Shown: piece by piece, positions 40,499-53,302 of the stretch
Numbering within the stretch: position 1 is the first letter of the stretch
How the letters are laid out: each line of letters begins with the position of its first letter
Assembly (NCBI RefSeq): GCF_002804025.1
Contig: NZ_CP024969.1
Span: forward strand, 682,001 to 746,000
DNA: 64,000 nt
Origin: Mesoplasma tabanidae
GTDB lineage: Bacteria > Bacillota_I > Bacilli_A > Mycoplasmatales > Mycoplasmataceae
Reading direction: 5' to 3'
Notes under the pieces: generated by a model
What the model was told of the DNA's origin: nothing
Database searches by the model: none
What the model saw: only the letters and a program-made list of their open reading frames with translations
Program-made: the position numbers and the translations under genes

Positions 40499-43186
40499 TT
40501 ATTTTAATTCAAATCAATTTTTTCCCTTTGACATATTAACTTCAAGTTTTATTTGAACTTTATTTTTATCTTTTTCTACTAATAAAGCTAATTTTTTAAA
40601 TGCATTTTTCATACAGCTTTCTACGATTTTAACCGCTTCCACTTTTTCATTTTCAAATATTTCAAAAATAATTTCATCATGAATCTGAGCAACCATGTAA
40701 CTATTAAGGTTATTTTTTTTAAATTTATCAAATATGTCAATCATAGCAACTTTAAGTATATCTGCTGCTGTACCTTGAATAGGCATGTTAACAGCTATTC
40801 TATTACCAAAATTTTTAACTAAAAAATTATTTGATAATAGTTCACTTACTATTCTTCTTCTATTTGCATAAGTTTCAGCATATCCATTAACAGTTGCTTC
40901 TTTTACAAGACTATTTTTATACATCATAAGTTTTGGAAATGAGTTGTAATAATCTTTAATATATTCTTGGGCCTCTTTTATAGATATTTTTAAGTCATTG
41001 CTTAATCCAAAATCACTTAAACCATAGATTATTCCAAAATTAAATACTTTGGCAATTCTTCTTTGATCGCTAGTTATTTTTTCTTCATTTTTTAAATCAA
41101 AGATTTTTTTTGCTGCTTCTGCATGTACGTCTCTATCATTTTCAAAAATGCTTAATAAAGTGTCTTCTTCACCAAGTTGAGCTAAAACTCTTAGTTCAAT
41201 TTGTGAATAATCAAAACTATAAAATTTTGTTTCGATATCTGATATAAAAATTTTACGAGCTTCTTTTTGCAATTCATCTTTTACAGAAATATTTTGAATA
41301 TTTGGTTCAGACGAAGATAACCTCCCTGTGTAAGTCAAAGTTTGGTTAAAAATAGTATGAACTTTATTATCAGCAAAAATGAATTTTTCAAATCCACGTA
41401 AATAAGTTGTATAAAGCTTGTTAAGTTTTCTATGTTCTAAAAGTAAATTAATTACAGGATGTAAATGAACAATTTTTTCTAAAGCTTCTTTATCAGTACT
41501 TTGTTTTTTATTTGAAGGTAATCCTATTTGGCCAAACAATAATTCCTTAACTTGTTTAGGAGATGAAAAATTAAAATTCTCATCTATCTCATCTTTTAAG
41601 ATAATTCTCATTTTATCTTCTAAATTTTCGATTAATGAAAGTGTTCTAGCTGTTTGCTTATCAAGTTCTAACTTGTCTACTAAAATACCTTTTTGTTCCA
41701 TTTCAAATAAAACTTCAACTAGTGGTAATTCTATTTTTTCATATAAATTAAATTGTTTTTCACTTTTTAACTTATCAATAATTAGATTATAAGTTACCTT
41801 TAACATTTCTAACTTGCTGATAATAAAGTCTGCTTTTACATCTATATGTATTTCTTTATTTTGCTTTGCACCTTTGCCATATATTATTTCATCTTCTTCA
41901 ATAAATAAATGAGTTTGAACTATATTTATTAAATTTTGAATTCTTGAAGTAATATTAGGATTTAAAACGTAAGCAGCAACCATAGCATCATAAATAAAAC
42001 TATGATAATTAAAATCTATATTACTATTTTTTAAAAGTGTTGCTGTTTTTTTAATATCATAAGTTGCTTTTCTAAAATCTTTATTTAATAAAAATTGTTC
42101 AAATTCTTTATCGCCTTTTACTTTATTCAAGAAAAACATTCCCTTTTCGTTTGAAATAGCTATACCTAATATTTCACCTTTATGATAATTTTCATCAATT
42201 GATTCAATGTAAATAAAATTCATTTCAGATGAATAATCATTATTTCATTCTTCTAATTTCTTATAGCTTATTTTTTCTTTCAATCCTTCATCATCAGTTT
42301 TATTAATCATTCCGACTCTATTAGAAAGTCTCTTAACTAATGAAAACATCTCGTATTTTTCTAAAAAATTTATTAAGCCATTAAGATTTATATTAATAGG
42401 TTCAAAAATTAAATTTTCAATTTCTACTTCACAGTTTATCGTTGCTATTTCTTTACATAAAAGTGCAGATTCTTTTCCATTAATAAGTTTTTCTTGTAAT
42501 TTACCTGAAATTGATTCTATGTTTTTATATATACCTTCAACAGTTCCATATTCTTTAAGCAATTTAATTGCTGTTTTTTCTCCAACACCTTCAACACCTT
42601 TTAAATTATCAGATGGATCTCCCATAAGTCCCTTTAAATCTATAACATTTGCGGGACAAACTTCTCATTTTTGTAAAAGTTCATCTACTCCAAATAATTC
42701 TAAATTAGATGTTCCAGTTTTTGGTAATAATATTTTTGTTTTTTCTGTAATCAGTTGAAACATATCTTTGTCGCTTGTTAAAATTTCTACTTCAAAATCT
42801 TCACAATGATTTTCAATTATCTTAGACATTGTTCCTATTAAGTCATCTGCTTCGTAATTTTCTTTTTCTCATCACAATATATTAGCTGAATCTAAAAATT
42901 CACGAACAATTTGAAATTGGGGAATTAAATCTTCTGGTGTAGCTGATCTACCTGCTTTATAATTTTCTAATTTGTCGTGTCTAAAAGTTTTTTTTGATTT
43001 ATCAAAGGCTACTTTTACATCATAATAGTTTCTATCACTTATTAGACTTGTAAGCATATTTGCAAATGAATAAACAGCATTTGTTGGCAATCCATTGCTT
43101 GTTTTCAAAATAGGACCAGCATATGCACTTGCATAGTACGCTCTAAACAATAATGAATTACCATCAACTAATAAAATCTTTTTCAT
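40499..43186 (-). CDS. polA: DNA polymerase I
   Basis: An 895-residue polymerase. The N-terminal 5'-3' exonuclease spans about residues 1-295 ('VDGNSLLFRAYYA', 'LTSDKDMFQL', 'GDPSDNLKGV EGVGEKTA'-type segments). The middle 3'-5' exonuclease-like part lacks the DxE of the active site ('YIESID') so proofreading is probably lost. Polymerase motifs A 'FDYSQIELRVLAQ', B 'RRIAKVFNFGIIYG' and C 'QIHDEI' are intact. UGA codons split it into several frames under the standard code. It lies between dnaE and mutM. Confidence 0.96.
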
Positions 43187-43202
43187 ATTTCCCTCTTCTA
43201 AA

Positions 43203-46181
43203 TTAAATTGGCTTAACTATATTTTCAAGTATACCTGTAATTTTATTTTTATATTTTTGTGTTTTAATTTTTAATACATAGTTTCGATTTGCAACTAAAT
43301 CATATTGCAAGTTCTCAAAGTTAGATGCAAATACAGTTAAATCAATTGATTCTGTATCATCAAATACAGTTATAAAAGCCATACTATTTTGATTTTTATC
43401 TTTAATTACTCTAATGCCTGAAACTTGTCCAATTATATTTACATTATTCATATTTTCAACCAATTTATTGATGTCAGTAGGTTTAAAATATGCATTTTCA
43501 TTTTTTAGTTTTGTTAATGGATTAGCAGAAATGTAAAAGCCAAAAACTTCTTTTTCATAATTTGATTCAAGTTCTTCATTTAATTGTTCTTCAAATAAAT
43601 TTTCAATTTTTGTTTGCTTTTCTAAAGAAATATTTTCGTTAAACGCAATCATGGCACTAAAAATAAAGTCTTTATTAGCTACCATAGTTGATTTATTGTA
43701 ACCAAAACAATCAAAACTTCCAGCTTTTGCTAAAAATGTATAATTTGATTCATTTAATCCTTTGTTTTTCATATAAAAGAAAAAATTATTTAAATCATCA
43801 AATAAATCTTCATGTTCATCAACAACATTATTTAAAGTTGATATAAAATCTCTACCTATTCCTTTAATTAATGTTAATGGCATGTAAATTCTATTTTCAG
43901 AGCTTGTATATGTTGACTTAATTAACGTTTTTTCTATTTTGTTACTAATTGGTTTAACCGATGGCTTAATAACTTCAATTCCAAATTGCTTCACTTCTTT
44001 AATATATTTGCTTGTTTTGCTTGGATTACCCATTACTCCATTTAATAATGCAGTATAAAATTCTGCTGGATAATGTGCTTTAAATCAAGCTAATCAATAA
44101 CCAATATAAGAATAAGCAATTGCATGGGACTTATTAAAACCATATTTTGCAAATTGTTCAATTCAATTTCAAATAGCTGCTGCTTTTTTTTGTGAATAAT
44201 TATTTTTGATAGCATTAAAAATAAACTCGTCTTTAACTTCCATCATATAATCAATTTGTTTTTTACCCATTGCTCTTCTAACAATGTCTGCTTTACCCAA
44301 AGAAAAATTACCTACATATTGAAGTATTTGCATTACTTGTTCTTGATACACGATAACACCATAAGTGGGCAATAGTATTTTTGCTAGACTTCTATCAACT
44401 AGCTTTACTTTTCTATTATTTTTACTGTTAATATACTCAGGAATCATTTCTTGTGGACCTGGCCTATATAAAGATGAAGCCGCGGCAATATCATTTATGC
44501 TATTTACTTTCATATCTATAATTAAATTTGTCATACCTTGTGATTCTAATTGAAAAATACCTGTTGTATTACCTTGTCTTAAAATTTCAAAAGTTTTACC
44601 ATCATTTAAATCTATTTTTGAAAGACTTAAATCTTTTTTATGATTTATTTTAATAAGATCTAAAATTTCTTTTATTGTAGTTAAATTTCTTAAACCTAAT
44701 AAGTCCATTTTTATTAAACCTATTTCTTCTAAGTAATTCATATCAAATTGTGTTTGATAAATTCCGTTTAAGCCCTGTCTAATTGGCAAAATGGTTCTTA
44801 AATCTACATCACTAATGATTATTCCAGCAGCATGGGTACCTGTTTGTCTTGGACACCCAATTAACTTTTCAACTAATTTAAAAATACTTTTAAATTCTTC
44901 TTTTTCACTGTATTCACGAATTAATTTCTGTGTCTTAATTATTTCATTGAAACTCAAATAATCATCACTTAATGATTTAGTTATAAGATTAACTAATTCC
45001 ATATCAATTTGGTAAATTCTGCATGCATCTCTAAATGCTGATTTAAATGCAATTGTTTGGTAAGTTACAATTGTTGCGACATTATATTTACCATATTTTT
45101 CAAACAAATATTCAATAACTTCATCTCGTCTATTATCTTGAAAATCAATATCTATATCAGGCATAGTGACACGTTCAGGATTTAAAAATCTTTCAAAAAG
45201 TAAATTATACTCTATTGGATCAACTGTTGTAATTCTCAATAGAAATGAAACTAAACTTCCTGCAGCGCTTCCTCTTCCAGGACCAACAATTATGTCATTT
45301 TTTCTAGCATATGAAACATAATCATGAACAATTAAAAAATAATCAGCAAAACCTGTTTTTTCAATAACATCTAATTCTGTATTTAATCTTTCAATATATT
45401 CTGTTGGTATTGCTTGATTTTTTATATTTTTAAAATAATGATTTAAACCTGCTAAGCATTTCTGTTTTAAATATGAAAAGCTTGGCATGTTATCTGGCGC
45501 AACAAATTTCGCCATATGTTTTTTATTCTCACCAAAAATATCTAAGCTAACTTTATTAGAAATATAATTTCCAATTTTTTCTGTCTCAGAAAACACTTCA
45601 AGAACTTCATCAGCTCCTGGATATGCTTCATTTATTTTATAAGATTCTACAGCTTCATTAATTGTTAATCCATTTTTTAAAGCAAAAAGACCTCTATAAT
45701 GTTCTTTTTCATTATCAAAGATATATCTGATTGTATTAAAAAATATTTTATTTTCATTTGTGTTTATAATTTCAGCATTATTAAAAAATAAATCTTTATC
45801 ATTAACATTTGTTAATAAAAAAGTATTACTATCAATATTATTTTTAAGTAAGTTAAAAATTTGTTCTTCATTCAATTTTGTTTCATCATTTAGTTGAGAA
45901 GAAATTAAACATATATGTTCATAACCTATTTTATTTTTAGGAATCAAAGTTATTATTTTTTTATTTTCTAATTCTATTGATAATCCAATAATTGGTTTTA
46001 TATTTTGTTCTAAAGCTTTCTTGAAAAATTCAGCTACCCCAAACATTGTTTTATTTTCACAATAAAACAAATATTCAAATTTTTCTTTTTTTGCAAAAGA
46101 AATATAATCATTAATTTTAATCAATGATTCTTGAAAATTATATACGCTACGCACATTTATTAGGGGTATAAAATTTGGCAT
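43203..46181 (-). CDS. dnaE: DNA polymerase III alpha subunit (DnaE-type)
   Basis: A 992-residue C-family polymerase. The N-terminal PHP domain is present but without obvious metal-binding His set. The palm contains 'GPGRGSAAGSLVSFL' and 'PDIDIDFQDNRRDE' with the catalytic Asp pair; 'GTHAAGIIISD' and the finger helices follow. The last 150 residues include an OB-fold segment ('VNIIGQVSGIRVIKD'). Mollicutes usually also carry PolC; this copy would be the second, error-prone or lagging-strand enzyme. Its start overlaps the thiI stop. Confidence 0.95.
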
Positions 46182-47383
46182 TAATCCTCCTTATTAGTTT
46201 CTTCTGTAAAACTTCCTTTATGAAAAACAAATTTTTGAATTTTATTTTCCATTGTATAATCTAATAATTCATTTCATAAAATAGCATTTTCTTGATTTTC
46301 TGCCATTCATCTTTTTGGCTTTGTAACAGGTTGTTTTGGAACAAAAAGTGAGCACGCATCATCAAATGGTAAAATTGATGTTTCATATGATTCAATGAAT
46401 TTTGATATTATTATTATTTCTTCTTTGTCATAAGTAAGTACTGGTCTTAAAATTGGCAAATCGCTTATTGAATTAATTACATCAATACTTTGAATTGTTT
46501 GAGAAGCAACTTGACCTAAACTTTCACCAGTTATTAAAGCTTCATGGCCATTTGCTTTAGCTATTAAATTGGCTATGCGCATAAACATTCTTCTCATGAT
46601 TGTAATTTTGTAACTTTCTTCAGGTATGTGCTGTAATTCTTGTAATAAAGTTGAAAAATCACACACATATAAATTAAACTTTTTCGAATTATATTTTGAA
46701 ACAATTTTTGCTAACTGAAAGACTTTCTCTAATGCTTCAGGAGAAGTATGTGGTGGTGTCATAAAGTGAATAAAATCGACATGCATACCTCTCTTCATTG
46801 TTAAAAATGAAGCAACTGGAGAGTCAATCCCCCCGCTTAACAAAGATAGTGCCTTACCGCTTACTCCAACAGGTAATCCTTTTAATCCTTCAATTCTTTT
46901 TGAAAAGATTTGAGTGCCATCTTTTTTTATAAGTACTTCAATTTTTAAATCTGGGTTATGCACGTCAACAACAAGATTATCAACAGCTCTTAAAACCATT
47001 GGTGCTAATGCTAATTTTAGCTCTGCGCTTGTCACTGGAAAACTTTTATCTTTTCTTGTTATTTCCAACTTAAATCTTTTATTTACTGAATTTTTAGCAA
47101 TTTCAATGACCTTTTCAGCAATCTTGTCTAAGTTTTTTTCGCATTTTTCAATGACTGAAAGTGAATATATACCAAAAACTGTTTTTAATTCTTCTAAAAC
47201 TTCATCAAGAATTTCATTTTCCACATCAATAACTAAAGAATTATTATCTTTAATAAATTTAACTTTTGATTGATCAATTTTTTTTAGTTTAAATTTTATA
47301 TTATCTAAAAGTTTACTAATAAACATATGTTTATTGTTTCCCTTTAAAGTCAATTCACCATATCTTACTAATATACTTTTCAT
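46181..47383 (-). CDS. thiI: tRNA 4-thiouridine synthase ThiI
   Basis: A 400-residue enzyme for sulfur transfer to U8 of tRNA. N-terminal ferredoxin-like and THUMP domains (about residues 1-165), then the PP-loop 'LSGGIDSPVAS', 'GESLGQVASQT' and 'CSLFVPKQPVTKP'. No C-terminal rhodanese domain, as in Gram-positive bacteria. The end runs beyond a UGA (W) to ...TEETNKED. It follows the ezrA-like gene by 18 bases. An IscS partner gene is not in the window. Confidence 0.94.
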
Positions 47384-47401
47384 TTTTACCTAATTTCTAT
47401 T

Positions 47402-49192
47402 TTAACTAACTGCTATATTTTGAGAGCTTAGTCTACTTAATATTGTTACATTATCTTTTAAACACTCTGTATAATTTTCTTGCTTTAATTTTTCTAAAGA
47501 TTTTGCAATGCTTTTATCAATTGACTCAATTCCACCGAAACGATTTAAATATGATAAACTCACTTCTGCCAATTTTGCAAGATATATAGTTGATGCCATA
47601 TCATTTTTTAAAATTGCAAAACTAACTATTTTTCCATCTAAGTATTCAATCATTTCATCAAATACTGATCGGACTAAAAAAGTCTCAGGATAATTTTTTA
47701 GATTTTTTTCTGATTTTTCTAATATTCTAAAACCTATGTTTATTTTTTCTTGAAAAGTTTTCAAAACTGATATGTTTGAATTTTTAGCAATCATGACTTC
47801 CATAACAGCTAAAACTTTTTTTAAACTCATATTTCTAGATTGAATTTCATTAATTATTTCTTCCTTAGATGTTAATTCAGCTCTAATTAATCTTAAATTT
47901 TCAAATGATAAAAATATCTTTGAAATTATATCCATTAGATTTAGCCCTTGCTTTGTGTAGTGAAGTTTTTGAACAGAGTTTTGACTTAATTCAAATTCTT
48001 TTAGCAAGTTAGTATATCTTTCTTGTTGCTCTTTAATTGTTTGCTCAACTGATAAAATTCTTGATCTAATAGCGTTTAAATTGCTGCTTGTTCCAAACTT
48101 TTTATTCAAGCTTCTAATATCTTTAAGAGCAACTATTTCATTAGAAACAGATGAAAAAGCATTTTTAATAACTTTTTGACTATTTTCAATAAACTGTTTA
48201 ATTGAAGTTTCATATTTCATATTAAGTTCAAATATACGTATTTGAGATAAAAGTCTTTCCGAATTTTCATATGCTTTTTCGATGTTGATAGAGTAAATTT
48301 CTCTTTTAATAGTTTTTACTGAATTAGCATAAAAGTCAGAAATTGAATTAAACTGCGAAATCTTATTACTTTTCTGAACTTCATTACCTGTTGTACTTTG
48401 AAAAATAGAATTACGAATTTCTTCTAATTTATTTTTTAATTGTTGATCAACTAAATAGACTATTTTTTCAGTATGATCTAATATTAATATTAATTTTGAA
48501 ATAATTTCATAGGCATCTTTCAAATTTGAGATAGCTTCATTATACTTTGCATTTTTTATATCAACACTAGCTGATTCAATGTATAAATTTAAATTGTTAA
48601 AAAAGTTTCCATTTAAAGTGTTTGGACTTCAAACATCATTTGAAATTCCATTTCCTGTTTTAATTAATGTCTTGATATTATTTGTTTCATGAACAACATT
48701 GATATATCAATCTCTTGCTATCTTTTGCATTTCTAAAATTTGTTCAATATTGTTAACTACATTTGCTGTATCTGTTTGCAAAATATCAGCTTTATAAAAA
48801 ATTCTTTTAGCTTTTAAATAATTACTAATAGTTGGTTTTGGTCTATAACTGTTTTCATTAAACATTTGAGTAGTTTCAGTTGTCAAAGTTACAAATCTTT
48901 CTGCATAAATATTGTAATAATTTCTTAACATTATTAAAAAAGTACTTTCTAAATTTTTATTGTCTTTATTTTTAATATATATTCTGTAAATAATAATAAT
49001 TTTTTTAAGTAAAGGAGATGAGTCAACATATGAAAGTTTTTTAGAACTTTCATATGTATATTCAACAGTTTTTTTGTAAAGGACTAAAGTTACAAGAGTA
49101 CATATTAGTCCTAATATTGAAATCACTACTAATCCAATACCAACCATAAAAAGTGCTGTTGGTTTACTTGATAAAGTTGACATTAAATTCAT
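47402..49192 (-). CDS. ezrA: EzrA-like septation ring regulator
   Basis: A 596-residue protein with one N-terminal helix (about residues 14-38), then an almost all-helical, coiled-coil-rich cytoplasmic body of spectrin-like repeats; the length fits EzrA (560-570). Sequence identity alone is weak; the gene order rpsD / ezrA / thiI is the one found in Bacillus and supports it. EzrA controls FtsZ ring assembly and membrane remodelling. Divergent from rpsD. UGA codons split it near residue 161 and about 190. Confidence 0.7.
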
Positions 49193-49219
49193 GAAATCAC
49201 CACTTTTCTACTATATATA

Positions 49220-49225
49220 ATTATA
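49220..49225 (-). promoter_or_regulatory. -10 element for ezrA-thiI-dnaE-polA-mutM
   Basis: Minus-strand TATAAT 27 bases upstream of the ezrA start; no good -35. Confidence 0.45.
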
Positions 49226-49250
49226 ACAAATATATTTAACACATTTGTTG

Positions 49251-49279
49251 TTGAAAGTAATGTACTTTATATATATAAT
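49251..49279 (+). promoter_or_regulatory. Promoter of rpsD
   Basis: TTGAAA (49251-49256), 17-base spacer, TATAAT (49274-49279). It leaves a leader of about 158 bases. Confidence 0.8.
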
Positions 49280-49289
49280 ATTAAAGTTA

Positions 49290-49440
49290 TTGTTTATATT
49301 CTGCGGATGAATATTTATTAAAAACTGTTTACATATTAGTTATAAAAGTAACTCTTGGCAGTAAGAGCGAATCAGTAAACTGATTAGTAAAGAATTCATT
49401 AAAGACTATTTTTAATAACGCTATTTTTAAAAAGGAGATT
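49290..49440 (+). promoter_or_regulatory. Structured rpsD leader, probable S4 autoregulation site
   Basis: Two clear hairpins follow each other: CTCTT / AAGAG (49352-49367) and ATCAG / CTGAT (49371-49384), plus weaker pairings up to the GGAG of rpsD. Firmicutes rpsD leaders are known to bind S4 and block translation; this leader is of similar length, but I cannot match its sequence to that model by eye. Confidence 0.45.
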
Positions 49441-49444
49441 AAGT

Positions 49445-50071
49445 ATGTCAAGATATACAGGATCAACATTTAAAAAAGCAAGAAGATATGGTTTCTCAAT
49501 TCTTGAGAATGGTAAAGAATTTAGCAAAGGTAAAAAAAGAGTAACAACTCCGGGTCAACATGGTAAAGACAAAGCTCGTTTAAAAATGAGCGGATATGGT
49601 GCTCAATTACAAGAAAAACAAAAAGTTAAATTTATGTATGGAATGACTGAAAGACAATTTAGAAATACATTTGCTAGAGCTAAAAAAGTTCATGGTGGAA
49701 TTTTAGGGACAAACTTCCTAGTATTATTAGAATCAAGATTAGATAATATTGTTTACCGTCTTGGATTCGCAATGACTAGACAAGCTGCTCGTCAATTAGT
49801 AAACCACGGTCACATTTTAGTAAATGGTAAAAAATTAGACATTCCTTCATACCAAGTAAAACCAGGTGATTCAATTGAAGTTAAAGAAGCTATGAAGAAA
49901 AACGATAAAATTGCTGAAGCATTACAAAATAATGAATCAACAGTTGAATTCGTTAAAGTAGACAAAGCTAATTTAAAAGGTCAATTTGTTAGATTACCTG
50001 AGCGTCAAGAATTAAATGTAGAAATCAACGATGCTTTAATTGTTGAATGATACAACCGTTTAATTAAATAA
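49445..50071 (+). CDS. rpsD: 30S ribosomal protein S4
   Basis: A 208-residue S4, an rRNA-binding assembly initiator. '[15 protein letters not shown]' at the start, the linker '[16 protein letters not shown]', the S4 domain '[28 protein letters not shown]' (in parts) and end 'EWYNRLIK' (W by UGA) fit the family. Monocistronic, with its own promoter and terminator. Confidence 0.97.
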
Positions 50072-50087
50072 TAAAATTAAACAAATT

Positions 50088-50118
50088 AAAACACCAACGA
50101 CTGATCGCTGGTGTTTTT
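50088..50118 (+). terminator. Terminator after rpsD
   Basis: CACCA-A-CGA / TCG-C-TGGTG flanked by AAAA / TTTTTT, a strong interrupted stem with CTGA loop. Confidence 0.85.
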
Positions 50119-50140
50119 TATTTTTCATTATATAAAACTC

Positions 50141-50276
50141 ATCTTAAAGATGAGTTAATAATTTTGTTTTGAGAGAAAAAATAAAATGTAAATTTGATAA
50201 TAAAAGTATATATAAATGAAAAGATTTAAAAACTGCTTTAGCAATTTTTATGCGGGGGGATAATTTCTTATCCCCT
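50141..50276. other. Hairpin-rich gap between rpsD and tyrS
   Basis: The 257-base gap between the convergent genes holds three further hairpins: AACTCATCT / AGATGAGTT (3-base loop, 50138-50158), AAAACTGC / GCAATTTT (about 50229-50248) and GGGGATAA / TTATCCCC (about 50256-50275, followed by T-rich sequence on the plus strand). The last looks like a plus-strand terminator with no gene before it. No open frame. It may hold a small RNA or simply serve as a barrier for tyrS. Confidence 0.5.
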
Positions 50277-50328
50277 ATTTTTATTATATATATATTTTTC
50301 CAAATGTTAAATATTTTTTTGGAATTTT

Positions 50329-51570
<1,242 letters not shown>

Positions 51571-51583
51571 AAATTCTCCTTAT

Positions 51584-52639
51584 TTATTTTATTTTTTTTA
51601 AACGTTCAGAAGACATATTTTTTCTTCCAAATTTTGCTTGTTCTTTGCCATTAATTAAAACAGCATCACCAGTAAAATTATTGTCTATTTTTGCTAAATA
51701 TCCACCAACTCCGTAAATATCAACTGGTGTATGATTAATTTCAAATTCTTTTATTTTTTCTTCTGTTAAACCTGATGAAACTATTATTTTTACATGTTTG
51801 TTCCCTGAATTATCAAGTGCATTTCTAACTTCTTTAATTAAATATTCATTAACTCCATATAAATTAGCATCAACAGGATACTTACTTTTGTTTTCTTCTA
51901 GGAATTTATCAATTAAATTTCCTGAAGTATCGATTCTAATTGCTCACAATTTTTCTTTAAAATAGTTTGCAACCTTAACAGCATCTCTAACACAATCATT
52001 GTTATAGTCGATAAGAGCTAATAAATTGCTTTCGGGGAAATTTCTATAAAAAGCTTCAGTTGCTTTTATTATATCTCCATCAAAAGCTTGAATAAGCGCA
52101 TGTGGCATGGTTCCTGATGGTTTAGGTATTGTATTATCATCAATTAATTCCAATGAGGCTTCAGTTACAAAAAGTTTTATTCCTCCAACTCATGATGAAT
52201 ATCCATCATTTGCTAATGTTAGATATGAGTCAGCACGATCCATCATATTTAAAACTGGTTTACCATTAGCAGCAGACACTATTTTTTTTGAATTAGTTGC
52301 AATACATGAATTTCTTGCTAGTATCCCATCAATCATTCCTTCTAATCAACCAAAACTAGAATATTTCCCTTCAATTTTTAAAACTGGTTCATTTGAGTTT
52401 ATAATGTCTCCATCTTTTAATGACCATATTTTTAAGTTTTTATAGTCTTTACATGCAAATTCTAATAGTTGAATAACTTCGCTTATACCGGATATTGTAA
52501 TATTATTTTTTCTTTGAAAAAATTGCATAGTTACAACAGAATTAGGAAGTTCGTTTTCTATTATCAAACTTGTCTTTTTGAAATAATCAGCAATGTAATA
52601 TCCATCTTTAATTTTTTTATCAAAATTTATTTTCTTCAT
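51584..52639 (-). CDS. pncB: Nicotinate phosphoribosyltransferase
   Basis: A 351-residue enzyme that makes nicotinate mononucleotide from nicotinate and PRPP, for NAD salvage. 'DGYYIADYFKKTSLIIEN' at the start, 'VSAANGKPVLNMMDRADSY', 'KPSGTMPHALIQAF' (the typical SGTMPH) and 'LYGVNEYLIKE' are recognisable. The family type is the shorter Firmicutes form. W residues by UGA. Starts inside the ytpR end region (stop 52643), so cotranscribed. Confidence 0.88.
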
Positions 52640-52642
52640 AAA

Positions 52643-53224
52643 TTATCCTTTGAACTCTTTACCTAGATTGATTTGATATTTTTCACTTAATTCAATTATT
52701 CCGTCTGAATTAAATTTGCCTTCTTCAATCCCTAATTCTTTAGCACTACATAGCATACCTTCAGAATCAAAACCTCTAAGTTTACCTTTAACGATTTGCA
52801 CTCCGTTTGGCATTCAGCTTCCATCAGTGGCAACAACAACATAGATTCCCTCTCTAGCGTTTTTTGCTCCACATACAATTTTTAATACCTCTGATTTTAT
52901 ATCAACTTCACAAGCACTTAAATGTGTATCAGGAATTTTGTTACACTTAATAATTTTTCCTACAATGAATTGAGGCAAATTTTTAAGTACTATCACATCT
53001 TTTAACTCATAACTAATATACTCATAAATCTCAGGTTCATTTATAATAAAGTTTTTATTTATTTCTTTTTTAACATCAAAAATATTAATACCTACAATGT
53101 TGTTTTCATTTTTTAAAATAAGTACATTATTTATTTTTTCTGATGCTGTTATTGGTTTATTATTGAAAGCAAGCATTAAACAATTAAATTGCTTATTATA
53201 AAAGACTCCAAATTTTGTATTCAT
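52643..53224 (-). CDS. ytpR: YtpR-like tRNA-binding protein
   Basis: A 193-residue protein with an EMAP/PheRS-beta-like OB-fold ('FIVGKIIKCNKIPDTHLSACEVDIK', 'IVCGAKNAREGIYVVVA') in the second half and a YtpR N-terminal part. It probably binds tRNA; no catalytic motif. First gene of the ytpR-pncB-tyrS unit, diverging from the DegV pair. Confidence 0.82.
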
Positions 53225-53257
53225 ATGTTCACCCTCTATTTTAATAATTTTATTAAT

Positions 53258-53267
53258 ATTATATAAT
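53258..53267. promoter_or_regulatory. Shared palindromic -10 for divergent units
   Basis: ATTATATAAT is a perfect palindrome that offers TATAAT on both strands (53262-53267 plus; 53258-53263 minus) midway between the ytpR and DegV starts. The two promoters would overlap and compete. Confidence 0.45.
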
Positions 53268-53302
53268 TAAGTTATTAAAAAAGCACTACAGGAGGTTAGA
53301 TT

